The position numbers and the translations under genes are program-made. The notes beneath the pieces were generated by a model. It was not told the origin of the DNA and searched no databases. It saw only the letters and a list, made by a program, of their open reading frames with translations. Below are positions 22,414 through 31,283 of a DNA stretch of 39,668 nt, piece after piece. This DNA comes from JAAXHE01 sp964551635 (GTDB lineage: Bacteria; Latescibacterota; UBA2968; GCA-2709665), in NCBI GenBank assembly GCA_964551635.1, contig CAZKDZ010000022.1:1-39668 (forward strand). Direction: 5' to 3'. Position 1 is the first letter of the stretch. Every line of letters begins with the position of its first letter.

Positions 22414-23628
22414 ATGAAATACAGGTTCTATCTTAGTTTCGCATTTGTGCTGTGCTTTTCTCCCGCACGTGCGGATTGGCCCCAGTGGCTGGGTCCCGAC
22501 CGAACGGGAATTTCCACCGAAACGGGATTCCTGAAGACCTGGCCCAAAAACGGTCCTGAGGTCCTCTGGAAGAAGAATCTCGGCGCGGGGTTTTCGGGGA
22601 TCTCGGTGGCCGATGGCCGTGTATTCACCATGTTTGCGGAGGGTGACGATGAGTTCGTCGTCTGTCTGGATGAGGAGTCGGGCGACGAAATCTGGAGGCT
22701 AAGGACGGGGGGCATGTTCGAGGAGTGGCAGGGGGGCGACGGACCCCGATCGCAGCCGACGGTGAACGGCGAACGGGTCTATGTCCTCGGCGCAGAGGGA
22801 ACGCTGTACGCGCTGAAGGCGGGAAACGGCGAAACGATCTGGACGGTGGACCTTGTCGGCGGACTCGGCGGCCGGTTTCCACGGTTTGGATTTTCGACGT
22901 CGCCGCTGGTGGAAGGCGACTTTCTGTACCTGGAGGCGGCGACGCGCAACGGGACGTTCCTGGCGCTGCGCAGGGACGACGGAAAAGTCGCCTGGGCGTC
23001 CCAGAGTGACGTGGCTTCCTATTCATCGCCCATCGCCGTGGATCTCGCCGGCGCGCGTCAGGTGGTTTACTTCTCCGGGGACGCCCTGGTCGGGCTTTCG
23101 CCGGCGGACGGATCCCTTTACTGGAGGTATCCCTGGAAGACGTCGTACGATCTGAACATCGCAACGCCGATCCTGGTACCGCCGGACCAGGTCTTCATTT
23201 CATCGGGCTACGACCATGGCGCGGCCCTGTTGCGAATCGAGGCAGGCAGCGGCGGATTCTCGGTGACCCGGGTCTGGGAGAGCCGGCGGATGAAGAATCA
23301 TTTCGGCACGTCCGTGCTGGTGGGGGACTATCTGTACGGTTTCGATAACGCCATCCTGAAATGCATCGAAGCCCGGACCGGGAAAGAGCAATGGAAACAC
23401 CGCGGGTACGGCAAGGGGGCGTTGATGTACGCCGACGGCCATCTCCTGCTGATGAGCGACAACGGACGGCTGGCCCTGGCAGAGGCAACGCCGGACGGAT
23501 TCGAGGAAAAAGCCGGAGCGCAGGTGCTTGACGGCCGCAGCTGGACGATGCCGACCCTGGCCAACGGCCGCGTGTTCGTCAGGGATATGCGCAAGATTGT
23601 CTGCGTGGATCTTCGTTACGGTGGTTAG
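22414..23628 (+). CDS. Exported PQQ-type beta-propeller protein 2
   Basis: A 404-residue protein; ATG 22414 has GGAG at 8 nt. The signal peptide is MKYRFYLSFAFVLCFSPARA, with cleavage likely after ARA. The mature protein starts DWPQWLGPDRTGIS, the opening seen in many exported PQQ-like proteins of planctomycete-type genomes, then repeats such as YALKAGNGETIWTVDLVGG and CIEARTGKEQWKHRGYGKG. It has seven or eight propeller blades. It is related to the products at 19543 and 35789 but not nearly identical. It is the first gene of a four-gene run, 24 nt before the TonB receptor gene, which suggests a periplasmic role linked to the imported or oxidised ligand. No enzymatic residue can be assigned. 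Confidence 0.8.
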   Translation: MKYRFYLSFAFVLCFSPARADWPQWLGPDRTGISTETGFLKTWPKNGPEVLWKKNLGAGFSGISVADGRVFTMFAEGDDEFVVCLDEESGDEIWRLRTGGMFEEWQGGDGPRSQPTVNGERVYVLGAEGTLYALKAGNGETIWTVDLVGGLGGRFPRFGFSTSPLVEGDFLYLEAATRNGTFLALRRDDGKVAWASQSDVASYSSPIAVDLAGARQVVYFSGDALVGLSPADGSLYWRYPWKTSYDLNIATPILVPPDQVFISSGYDHGAALLRIEAGSGGFSVTRVWESRRMKNHFGTSVLVGDYLYGFDNAILKCIEARTGKEQWKHRGYGKGALMYADGHLLLMSDNGRLALAEATPDGFEEKAGAQVLDGRSWTMPTLANGRVFVRDMRKIVCVDLRYGG

Positions 23629-23652
23629 GAATTACTGGTGAAAGGATTTCGA

Positions 23653-25770
23653 ATGTTGTTGCTATTCCGAACGGGTCTGCTGGTGGGGATTCTTTTGTGT
23701 CTATCTGCCAACGTCCTGTTTGCAGCGGACAATAAGGCGGACGAGGAAGAAGGGGATGACCTTCCCGTTTACGCCGGTGAAGAGATCGTCGTGACCGAGA
23801 GCAAGGAAAAAGTCGCCACGATCGGTTCCGTCGCAAGCAAGATCCCCGTCCCTCTGGGTGAAACGCCCGCCAGCGTCAGCGTGGTCAACCGCGGGCTGAT
23901 CGAACACCAGAGCGGCGTGGTCCTCGGCGACGCCCTCCGCAACGTGAGCGGCGTGAACGTGCAGACGGTGTTCGGCGTGACGGACTTTTTCGTGATTCGC
24001 GGATTCGACTCGCTGTCCAGCGGGCTGGTGCTGACGGACGGCGCTTCCGAGCCGGAGGCCACGTTCTACAATCTCTACAATCTCGACCGGGTGGAGGTGC
24101 TGAAGGGCCCGGGAGCGTTTCTCTACGGCGGCAATCCGCTGTCCGGATCCGTGAATCTGAACCGGAAGCAACCCGTCTTCAAGCGCACGTTTCAGGCCAG
24201 GGGCGCTTACGGTCCCTTCGGGAGTCTGAGAAGCAGCGTCGACGCCGGCTGGGGGGACCCGGCGCGGGGCGCGGCCGTGCGTTTCAACGGCCTCCGGCAG
24301 GTTTCCGACAACTACCGTGACGACAAGAGCAGCGGCATCTGGGCCTTGAATCCCGCCGTCACGGTGCGAAACGACAGGACGACGGCCACGGCGAATTTCG
24401 AGTACGTGACCAGCGAGTACAAGTCCGATTCGGGGTTGCCGGTGGCCGGAGGCCAACTGGCGGACGTGCCGCGGACCCGCTCCTACCAGTCGCCGTTCGA
24501 CGTTTCGGACCAGGAGATTTATCGGGTGCGGATGGATGTGCAAACCCGATTGTCTCCGCGGGTTGCGCTGCGCAATAAGCTGTATTTTACGGATTTTTCC
24601 TGGATCTCCAACGGTACGCTGTTCAACGGCGTGTATCCTAACGCCGCGGGCAGCCAGGACCTGGTCAGGACGTTGCTGCTCCTCGACGACCGGCAGAAGG
24701 TGTTTGGCAATCAGACTGAGTTCGTGTTCTCGTTCTCCACGGGACGGGTGAGGCATACGCTGCTGGCGGGTCTGGAGCTGATGCGGTGGCAGGACAGGTT
24801 TACGCTCGATGTCGCGGTCCTGCCGAATATCGATCTGTATGCGCCGGTCGAAACGGCCGTGTTGCCGTATTTTGTCGTACCGGGTCAGTCCCGCGCGGCC
24901 GATGCGACGAGCGGCGTGGTTGCGCCGTTTGTGGTCGACCGGATTGTCTTTTCAGATTTTTTCCAGGCGTTTGTGGGCGGCCGCATCGACCGGATCCGGT
25001 ACGACGACCCTGTCACGTCAACGTCCAGGGCGTTTAACGAACTCAGTCCGATGGCCGGCGTGGCGTTGAATCCAGCGGAGGACCTGACCGTCTATGCCAG
25101 CGCGGGCAAGGCGTTTGCGCCGCCGTCGAGCCTTGTTGCGGGACCGCGGGACGTTGAATCGGCCACGCAGTTCGAGGCCGGCGCGAAGAGATACCTCGTT
25201 GACAACCGCCTTCACGCGTCACTGGCTGTCTTCGATCTGCGCAAATACGACATCGGCATCCCGGATGAGACGGGCGTGACAAAACAGGACGGGGACCAGC
25301 GGTCGCGGGGCATGGAACTGGAAGTGATGGCGCGTCCCGGCGGCGGGTGCCACGTGTTCCTGACATACGCGTATTCAAACGCGGAACTGACACGGTTTAC
25401 GGAGATGTTGGCCGTACCCACACCCACCGGGATGCAATTCCGGCACCTGGACCGGTCCGGCAACAGGCCGGCCTTCTCGCCGCGACACATTCTGAATGTC
25501 TGGAGTGCGCTGGGGTTCGAAAACGGCATCGAACTGGGATTGGGCGCCAGGTACGTCGGCAGCCAGTTCATCGCGGAGGACAATCAGTACCGTATCGACG
25601 GCGTGCTGACGCTTGACGCTTCGGCATCCTACACATTCGGGCACGCGACAATCAGACTCAATGCCAGGAACCTGACCGATCGCGAATACGAGACGCGCGG
25701 GTTCGGCGCGATGTCGGTGATTCCGGCGCCGCCCTTCGGCCTGTACGGCGCCATTCAGGTCGACCTGTGA
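23653..25770 (+). CDS. TonB-dependent outer-membrane receptor, siderophore-receptor type
   Basis: A 705-residue protein. I placed the start at ATG 23653 because AAAGGA lies 6 nt before it; a GTG at 23638 has no site. The signal peptide is MLLLFRTGLLVGILLCLSAN, followed by VLFA. A TonB-box-like EEIVVTES lies at 43-50. The plug domain (about 65-190) has PASVSVVNRGLIEHQ, LRNVSGVNVQ, FVIRGFDS and RVEVLKGPGAFLYGG, all diagnostic. The rest is a 22-strand barrel ending in a family-typical TEYETRGFG-like strand (DREYETRGFG) and GLYGAIQVDL. The heme-receptor signature (FRAP/NPNL) was not seen. The ligand is unknown; siderophore-type architecture does not prove iron uptake. Its stop overlaps the GTG of the next gene. 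Confidence 0.85.
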   Translation: MLLLFRTGLLVGILLCLSANVLFAADNKADEEEGDDLPVYAGEEIVVTESKEKVATIGSVASKIPVPLGETPASVSVVNRGLIEHQSGVVLGDALRNVSGVNVQTVFGVTDFFVIRGFDSLSSGLVLTDGASEPEATFYNLYNLDRVEVLKGPGAFLYGGNPLSGSVNLNRKQPVFKRTFQARGAYGPFGSLRSSVDAGWGDPARGAAVRFNGLRQVSDNYRDDKSSGIWALNPAVTVRNDRTTATANFEYVTSEYKSDSGLPVAGGQLADVPRTRSYQSPFDVSDQEIYRVRMDVQTRLSPRVALRNKLYFTDFSWISNGTLFNGVYPNAAGSQDLVRTLLLLDDRQKVFGNQTEFVFSFSTGRVRHTLLAGLELMRWQDRFTLDVAVLPNIDLYAPVETAVLPYFVVPGQSRAADATSGVVAPFVVDRIVFSDFFQAFVGGRIDRIRYDDPVTSTSRAFNELSPMAGVALNPAEDLTVYASAGKAFAPPSSLVAGPRDVESATQFEAGAKRYLVDNRLHASLAVFDLRKYDIGIPDETGVTKQDGDQRSRGMELEVMARPGGGCHVFLTYAYSNAELTRFTEMLAVPTPTGMQFRHLDRSGNRPAFSPRHILNVWSALGFENGIELGLGARYVGSQFIAEDNQYRIDGVLTLDASASYTFGHATIRLNARNLTDREYETRGFGAMSVIPAPPFGLYGAIQVDL

Positions 25771-27044
25771 GTTCCGTCAATCACAACCCGGACCGGGACG
25801 AACGGGTCGAATCGCAGTTCGGGCGCCTGAGGGACATGCTGGACCGTGTCCTGCGGGACAACGCGTTTTACAGAGAAAAGCTGACGCGCGCGGGGATATC
25901 CACGGCCGGGGAGATTCGCACCCTCGACGATTACCGGCGGCTCCCTTTTACAACCAAGGCTGAACTGTCTGCCGACCAGGACGCCCACCCGCCGTACGGG
26001 TCCAATCTGACGTACCCTCCGCGGGATTACATCCGGATCCATCAGACGTCGGGCACGACGGGCAGGCCCCTGCGCTGGCTGGACACCCGACGAAGCTGGA
26101 ACTGGTTCGCCGGGTGCTGGCGCCCGGTTTTCGATGGCGCCGGTGTAACGCCCGGGGACCGGCTGTTTTTCGCCTTCTCGTTCGGACCGTTTATCGGGTT
26201 CTGGAGCGCGCATGAAGCCGCCCGGCTGATCGGGGCGATGGCCATTACGGGCGGATCGATGTCGTCTGCGCAGCGGCTTCTCGCCATCGGAGAACACCAG
26301 GCGACGGTCCTGATCTGCACGCCGACGTACGCGCTGCATCTGGCGGAGGTGGCCGAAAAAGAGGGAATCGATATCGCGAACTCCAGCATTCGCACCACGA
26401 TCCACGCCGGGGAGCCCGGGGCCGGTCTGCCCGCGACGAGGCGGCGGATCGAGGAAGCCTGGGGCGCGAGATGTTTCGACCAGGCGGGCGCAACCGAGGT
26501 GGGCGCGTGGGGGTTCGAGTGCCGCGCCCGGAACGGCATGCACGTGAACGAAGGCGAGTTCATCTGTGAGGTGATCGATCCGGATTCCGGGGAGCAGGCT
26601 GATGAGGGTGAGCTGGTCCTGACGAACCTGGGCAGGGTGGGGATGCCGGTGATCCGTTACCGGACCGGCGACCGCGTCCGGCGCGCGAAGGGAGCATGTC
26701 CCTGTGGCTCCGGGTTTCTCCGGCTGGAAGACGGCGTCATCGGCCGCATCGACGGCGGGATCATCATTCGCGGGATCGTCATCTACCCGAGCGCCGTCGA
26801 TAACGTCGTCAGGTCCTTTCCGGAAGTAACGGAGTACGCGGTGGACGTGTTCAGGTGTCGCTCCCTGGACGAAATGGAGATCCGCGTCGAAGTCAGGGGA
26901 AAATCACCGGACGCCGTTGCGGATGACGTGGCGCGGGAGGCGAGACGGAAGCTGGGGTTTCGCGTCGGGGTTCGTGCGGTCGACCCGAACACGCTGCCCA
27001 GGTTCGAACTGAAGGCGAGACGGTTTACGGACCATCGAAACTGA
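25767..27044 (+). CDS. Phenylacetate-CoA ligase (PaaK)-like adenylating enzyme
   Basis: A 425-residue protein of normal PaaK length. The GTG start overlaps the receptor stop (GTGA), showing translational coupling. Motifs are the phosphate loop QTSGTTGRPL (93-102), the DQAGATEVG substrate/AMP motif, RYRTGDRV, and the C-terminal GRIDGGIIIRGIVIYPSAVD and LPRFELKARRF with the likely catalytic lysine. An ACPCGS cysteine pair lies before the hinge, as in PaaK. It should activate an aryl or other organic acid as acyl-AMP and form a CoA thioester. It is full-length, in contrast to the short LuxE-like protein at 15902. The next gene, 9 nt later, encodes a flavoenzyme that may act on the activated acid or its product. 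Confidence 0.8.
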   Translation: MSSVNHNPDRDERVESQFGRLRDMLDRVLRDNAFYREKLTRAGISTAGEIRTLDDYRRLPFTTKAELSADQDAHPPYGSNLTYPPRDYIRIHQTSGTTGRPLRWLDTRRSWNWFAGCWRPVFDGAGVTPGDRLFFAFSFGPFIGFWSAHEAARLIGAMAITGGSMSSAQRLLAIGEHQATVLICTPTYALHLAEVAEKEGIDIANSSIRTTIHAGEPGAGLPATRRRIEEAWGARCFDQAGATEVGAWGFECRARNGMHVNEGEFICEVIDPDSGEQADEGELVLTNLGRVGMPVIRYRTGDRVRRAKGACPCGSGFLRLEDGVIGRIDGGIIIRGIVIYPSAVDNVVRSFPEVTEYAVDVFRCRSLDEMEIRVEVRGKSPDAVADDVAREARRKLGFRVGVRAVDPNTLPRFELKARRFTDHRN

Positions 27045-27053
27045 GACGATCGG

Positions 27054-28316
27054 ATGCGTTCAGACTCCTACGATGTGATTGTTATCGGCGGCGGCCCCGC
27101 GGGGAGTACCACCGCGGCGCTGGTGGCCGAATACGGCCATCGCGTGTTGTTGCTCGAGCGGGAGCGGTTTCCCCGGTTTCAGATCGGCGAATCGCTGATG
27201 CCCGGTACGTACTGGTCGTTCAAACGGCTGGGCGTTCTGGAAGAGCTGAAGAAGAGCGCGTTCGTCAGGAAATACAGCGTGCAGTTCTTCGGTGCTTCGG
27301 GAAAGGGATCGGCGCCATTCTACTTCCACCGGCACGACCCGCACGAGAGTTCGGTCACCTGGCAGGTTCTGCGAAGCGAGTTCGACCGGATGATGCTGGA
27401 CAACGCCCGCGAGAAAGGGGCGCGCGTGATGCAGGGGGCCGCCGTTCAGGAAGTCCTTTTCGACGGAGACCGGGCCGTCGGCGTCAGGGCGAAAGTTGCC
27501 GACGGCAGCCTGAATGACCTCCCGGCCCGCGTGGTCGTGGATGCAACGGGCCGCAGCGCATTGATTTCCCGCAAACTGAAAATCAAGACGGAGGAGCCCA
27601 CCCTCAGGAAGGCGTCCCTTTTCACGCATTTCGAGAGCGGGTCCAGGGACGACGGGATCGACGAGGGGGCGACCCTGATACTGCACACCTGCACGAAGGA
27701 CGCCTGGTTCTGGTATATCCCGCTGGCCGGCGACGTGGTCAGCGTGGGAGTGGTTGGAGATATCGGGTACCTGTTGCAGAAGCGGGAGGGAACGCCCCAG
27801 GAGATATTCGAAGAGGAATTGGAGAAGTGCCGGCCGATGCAGGACCGGCTGGAGCGCGCCCGGCAGCTGTTTCCCATGAAGGTGACCAGCGATTTCTCCT
27901 ACCGGGCCCGTTCGGTTTCCGGAGATGGCTGGGTGCTGGTTGGCGACGCCTATGGATTTCTGGATCCGGTCTATTCGTCCGGCGTGTTCCTGGCGCTCAA
28001 GTCCGGCGAAATGGCGGCCGATGCGATTCACGAGGCATTTCTGAACGACGACTTTTCCGCGAAGCGACTCGGTAAATGGGGTGAGGAATTCATCCCCGGA
28101 ATGGAAGCCGTTCGAAAGCTGGTCTACGCGTTCTACACAAAGGAATTCAGCTTCAGCCGGTTCCTCGACGCCCATCCCGAGTGTCTCGACGGCATCGTGG
28201 ACATCCTGAGCGGAAAGATCTATATCAACGATGTCACGCACATCTTCGGACCGATGGGACAGATGTGCGATCTGCCCGACGACGAGGCGCACTATGGAAG
28301 AGCAATTAAGAATTAG
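27054..28316 (+). CDS. FAD-dependent oxidoreductase, halogenase/geranylgeranyl-reductase superfamily
   Basis: A 420-residue flavoprotein. The FAD-binding start is VIVIGGGPAGSTTA (8-21), followed by FPRFQIGESLMP (39-50), DATGR (163-167) and GDAYGFLDPVYSSGVFLAL near residue 300. The sequence WFWYIPL (218-224) matches the W-x-W-x-I-P signature of flavin-dependent halogenases, but related dehydrogenases and reductases also carry it. The conserved halogenase lysine could not be placed with confidence. Either chlorination/bromination or hydride transfer on an acyl substrate is possible. No carrier protein gene is in the window. The last codons (AIKN and the stop) are formed by an AATTAAG-type repeat that starts inside the gene, so the original C-terminus may have been replaced. 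Confidence 0.7.
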   Translation: MRSDSYDVIVIGGGPAGSTTAALVAEYGHRVLLLERERFPRFQIGESLMPGTYWSFKRLGVLEELKKSAFVRKYSVQFFGASGKGSAPFYFHRHDPHESSVTWQVLRSEFDRMMLDNAREKGARVMQGAAVQEVLFDGDRAVGVRAKVADGSLNDLPARVVVDATGRSALISRKLKIKTEEPTLRKASLFTHFESGSRDDGIDEGATLILHTCTKDAWFWYIPLAGDVVSVGVVGDIGYLLQKREGTPQEIFEEELEKCRPMQDRLERARQLFPMKVTSDFSYRARSVSGDGWVLVGDAYGFLDPVYSSGVFLALKSGEMAADAIHEAFLNDDFSAKRLGKWGEEFIPGMEAVRKLVYAFYTKEFSFSRFLDAHPECLDGIVDILSGKIYINDVTHIFGPMGQMCDLPDDEAHYGRAIKN

Positions 28317-28336
28317 GAATTGAGAATTAAGAATTG
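28304..28336 (+). repeat. AATTAAGAATT-type repeat, left arm
   Basis: AATTAAGAATTAGGAATTG and a similar second unit. The arm begins within the preceding coding region and supplies its stop codon. It is inverted with respect to 28876-28920. Confidence 0.6.
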
Positions 28337-28526
28337 TAAAGTGCTGGCGAGGGATTTTGGAGACGAATTCACTGCTGTCCAAGACAGTTTGAAGAAAACT
28401 ATTTTGGATGCGTAAGTACTTGGTTTTCTTGACAGTCGTTTCGAAGTGCCAATGCAGGTCACCTTCTTTTGGCCACGGCTTACCAGAACAGAAACCGAAT
28501 TGGGACCGGAGTGGTTGGCGTTCCCG

Positions 28527-28674
28527 GGAGCGAGGGCATCCTGCCCTCGACATCGAATAACACGTCGCACACGGTGTTTTCCGCGAAACGGTGTTGGATT
28601 GAATGGCCCCGTGAGTCTCTCGACGCGAACAGGGGTAGGCGACGCGAAGTTCGAGGGCAGGATGCCCTCGCTCC
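28527..28674. repeat. Nested palindromic repeat pair
   Basis: A 24-bp arm (28527-28550) has a perfect inverted copy at 28651-28674. Each arm is itself a small hairpin, CGAGGGCA-TCC-TGCCCTCG. The outer pairing encloses 100 nt. Nothing in the 615-nt gap from 28317 to 28931 looks coding. Confidence 0.75.
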
Positions 28675-28875
28675 GGTTTCAGGCGGATCATGTCTTGATA
28701 GCGGCTGGAAATGACGATTTTGGACAGGCGTGAGACGAAATGAAGGATGATAACATTGTCCAGGTAAAAGGCTATGGATTTGCAGTTCGAGAATCCACTC
28801 CGATGCCGAAGAACTCCGTCGGCTTCTCGCAGCGATCCAGAAGACCACAAAGGACAAACACAACGCCCGATCCTG

Positions 28876-28920
28876 ATTCTTAATTCGTAATTCTTAATTC
28901 GTAATTCTCAATTCTCAATT
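28876..28920 (-). repeat. AATTAAGAATT-type repeat, right arm
   Basis: On the minus strand it reads AATTGAGAATTGAGAATTAC and onward in the same style as 28304-28336. The two arms bracket about 540 bp that contains the nested palindrome. Confidence 0.6.
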
Positions 28921-28931
28921 GCCTTTTTTCC

Positions 28932-30224
28932 ATGCGAATTGCCTATATCGCCGCCGGCGCCGCGGGGATGTATTGCGGAAGTTGCATCAACGACAATACG
29001 CTGGCCCTGGCGCTGAGGCGCAAGGGAGTTGATCTGGCGCTGATTCCAACGTACACGCCGCTGCGGACCGATGGTCCCAACGCGAGCATCGACCGGGTGT
29101 TCTACGGTGGAATCAACGTCTATCTGCAGCAGAAACTGGCGTTCTTTCGTCGCGCGCCGGAATTCGTGGACCGCATGATGAACGCGCGGACGCTGTTGAA
29201 TTCCCTTTCGTGGTTCAGCGGGTCGACGCGTGCGGAAGAGTTGGGGGCGCTCACGGTCTCCATGCTGAAGGGCGAACAGGGTTCCCAGAAGAAGGAACTG
29301 AAGAAGCTGGTCCGGTGGTTGAAAGACGACCTGCGGCCGGACCTTGTTCATCTGACGAATACCATGTTTCTGGGCATGGTACGTGAATTGAAGCGTGAAC
29401 TGGGCGTACCTGTTCTGTGTTCCGTGCAGGGTGAGGAGGTTTTTCTCGACGGGTTGATCGAGCCGTATCGGGACGAGGCGCTGTGCGCGATGCGCGAACG
29501 GGCGGGCGACGTGGACGCCTTTGTGGCAACGTGCGACTGGTACGCGGCGTCCATGGCCGCGTATCTGAATGCGCCGCGCGAACGCTTCCGCGTGGTTCCC
29601 CTGGGTATCCGTCTGGACGGCCATGGCCGTGGCGAGCGTGTTTTGCCGGAGACACCGTTTACGATCGGCTACATGGCACGCATCGCGCCTGAGAAGGGAT
29701 TGCATCTTCTGGTGGATGCCGTGGGGCGGCTGGCGGAACAGGCGGGAAGCGAAAAAATCAGGCTGCTGGCGGCGGGTTATCTGGGCGGGCGTGAGAAGCG
29801 CTATTTTCGCGAAGTCGTCTCGCTGATCGAATCCCACGGCCTTTCCGGCGCATTCGAGTACCGGGGCGAGGTGGACCGGCAGCAGAAGATCGAATTCCTG
29901 AACAGCATCCATGTTCTGTCCGTACCAACGCCGTACCGCGAGCCGAAGGGGCTGTTCGTACTCGAAGCGCTGGCCAACGGCACGCCCGTGGTCCAGCCGC
30001 GTCACGGTACGTTCCCGGAGCTTCTCGAACGCACCGGCGGCGGCATCCTGGTCGATCCGGACTCTCCGGCGGCGCTTGCGGAGGGGTTGTCCCGGATGAT
30101 GGGTGACAGGGAGGCCCGGGAAGCCATGGGGAGGAGGGGACGTGCGGCCGTGCACCTGACGGCCAGCGACACGTGCATGGCGGATGCCATGCTGGACGTC
30201 TATCGACATTTCGTCGCGGCGTGA
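28932..30224 (+). CDS. GT4-family glycosyltransferase
   Basis: A 430-residue GT-B enzyme. The N-terminal domain begins MRIAYIAAGAAGMYCGSCIN, the glycine-rich acceptor-side loop. The C-terminal donor domain has FTIGYMARIAPEKGLHLLVD and the GT4 motif REPKGLFVLEALANGTPVVQ with the two conserved glutamates. No membrane span is present, so it acts at the cytoplasmic face. The donor and acceptor are unknown; relatives build surface polysaccharide or glycolipid. No ribosome binding site precedes the ATG, which lies just after the AATT-type repeat. The repeat may therefore have displaced the native leader. The gene is followed by a small membrane protein gene 62 nt later. Confidence 0.8.
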   Translation: MRIAYIAAGAAGMYCGSCINDNTLALALRRKGVDLALIPTYTPLRTDGPNASIDRVFYGGINVYLQQKLAFFRRAPEFVDRMMNARTLLNSLSWFSGSTRAEELGALTVSMLKGEQGSQKKELKKLVRWLKDDLRPDLVHLTNTMFLGMVRELKRELGVPVLCSVQGEEVFLDGLIEPYRDEALCAMRERAGDVDAFVATCDWYAASMAAYLNAPRERFRVVPLGIRLDGHGRGERVLPETPFTIGYMARIAPEKGLHLLVDAVGRLAEQAGSEKIRLLAAGYLGGREKRYFREVVSLIESHGLSGAFEYRGEVDRQQKIEFLNSIHVLSVPTPYREPKGLFVLEALANGTPVVQPRHGTFPELLERTGGGILVDPDSPAALAEGLSRMMGDREAREAMGRRGRAAVHLTASDTCMADAMLDVYRHFVAA

Positions 30225-30286
30225 TCCGTCCGCTGGCGGAGGTCCCGCCGACGGTTCACGACAGGTTTTGCGAAGGAGGAGAATCT

Positions 30287-30787
30287 ATGCCGGCCGAACA
30301 GGCATCCACGTCAGGGCTGACCTGGCTGATTTTCGCCGCCATGACGGTTGGGTCATGGGGACTGTACGGGATCTTTCTGCATACCGGGCAAATTGCAATG
30401 GCAGATCCCGTGAACGGACGGTACAAAGCCTTCCTGCTGGTGGGCGTAGCCTATCTGCTGACCGCGGTAATCGGTTCAATGGTCGTTCTCTGGGTGAACG
30501 GCTCGGACTGGTCGTTTCCCGCGCGCGGGTTCACGTGGTCTCTGCTTGCGGGCACCGTGGGCGCAATCGGCGCATTCGGCGTCCTCCTCGCGTTCGGGGC
30601 CCGGGGCACGCCTGCCGTTGTGATGTCGATCGTGTTCGCGGGGGCGCCCATTGTAAATGCCGTCGTGTCAATGGCCGTACACCCGCCTGCCGGCGGATGG
30701 GGCGCGCTGAACTGGCAGTTCGTGCTGGGCATTGTGCTTGCGGCGATGGGGGGGTGCCTGGTAACGCTCTTCAAGCCGGCGTCGTGA
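30287..30787 (+). CDS. Half-size EamA/DMT-like membrane protein
   Basis: A 166-residue protein; ATG 30287 is set by AAGGAGGAG at 6 nt. Five hydrophobic segments are seen at about 11-33, 46-68, 79-101, 106-130 and 144-162. The sequence GTPAVVMSIVFAGAPIVNAVVS and the final FVLGIVLAAMGGCLVTLFKP resemble one half of a drug/metabolite transporter (EamA), whose full members have ten spans. It would need to dimerise to transport. It is close behind a glycosyltransferase gene, so export of a glycan precursor or lipid is possible but unproven. Confidence 0.6.
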   Translation: MPAEQASTSGLTWLIFAAMTVGSWGLYGIFLHTGQIAMADPVNGRYKAFLLVGVAYLLTAVIGSMVVLWVNGSDWSFPARGFTWSLLAGTVGAIGAFGVLLAFGARGTPAVVMSIVFAGAPIVNAVVSMAVHPPAGGWGALNWQFVLGIVLAAMGGCLVTLFKPAS

Positions 30788-30871
30788 AGCCGTAGAGAAA
30801 GCTGTCAGCTAAGACCGAAACAAAACCGAAAACCCCCTTTCCCCAAATTCCCTGCCTACGGCGTGTTCCTT

Positions 30872-31007
30872 AAAAGCGGGGAGACGGAAGACGGGAGAGG
30901 GGAGAGATTGCCTGCCTTGTAAGGTTTCTTCTCGTGCCGGAGGCAAGAAGGAATATTGTACCGGGCGAAGATTTCTTCTACCGGCTACCCTCTACCTTCT
31001 CACCGCC
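30872..31007 (+). repeat. Dispersed hairpin repeat, copy C
   Basis: Third copy of the family at 8906 and 10827. It starts TAAAAGCGGGGAGACGG and ends TTCTCACCGCCTTTA, showing an imperfect terminal inverted repeat (TAAAAGCGGGGAGA against TAAAGGCGGTGAGA). The inner stem is TTGCCT (30908-30913) with AGGCAA (30941-30946). It carries a 7-base insertion in the left purine-rich arm. Confidence 0.75.
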
Positions 31008-31283
31008 TTTAGAATTGTCGCCGCTGGGCGCGGGGCCTGCCATGTGCATGGCGCGAATACCCTCACAGGACGCACCTGATCCACTGGCCTTCCAACCCTG
31101 GAGGTTACCGTAAATCGTTGCTGAACGGAACAACGCACCCTGCTCCGGGAGTGCTCTGGATTGGCACCGTGTCTGTAAATCGTGTGGTTTCCGGGGTAAG
31201 AGCAGCTATCAGCCACCAGCCAGAAGCGGTTCGTTTTAAGGTTAGCGTTGGGAATCACCGATATCTCCACAAGAGGAAGTTCG
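31008..31283. other. Non-coding gap before the thioesterase gene
   Basis: No gene seen. It contains an AGCTATCAGCCACC-type short repeat near 31203-31217. A related AGCTGTCAGCTAAG lies at about 30800, so the pair brackets the dispersed repeat copy C. No promoter of good quality was found. Confidence 0.4.

Noticed and set aside
20697..25770. Anaerobic heme uptake and opening (ChuW/HutW with a heme receptor)
   Set aside because: The receptor lacks the FRAP/NPNL heme signature, is separated from the radical SAM gene by a repeat gap and another gene, and no hut/chu partner genes are seen.
25767..28316. Halogenated natural-product gene cluster
   Set aside because: No carrier protein, ketosynthase or peptide synthetase is present; kept only as a possible small-molecule unit.
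27060..28850. Minus-strand open frame of about 596 codons across the flavoenzyme and repeat region
   Set aside because: Antisense to a gene with an FAD motif and extends through palindromic repeats; product has no domain.
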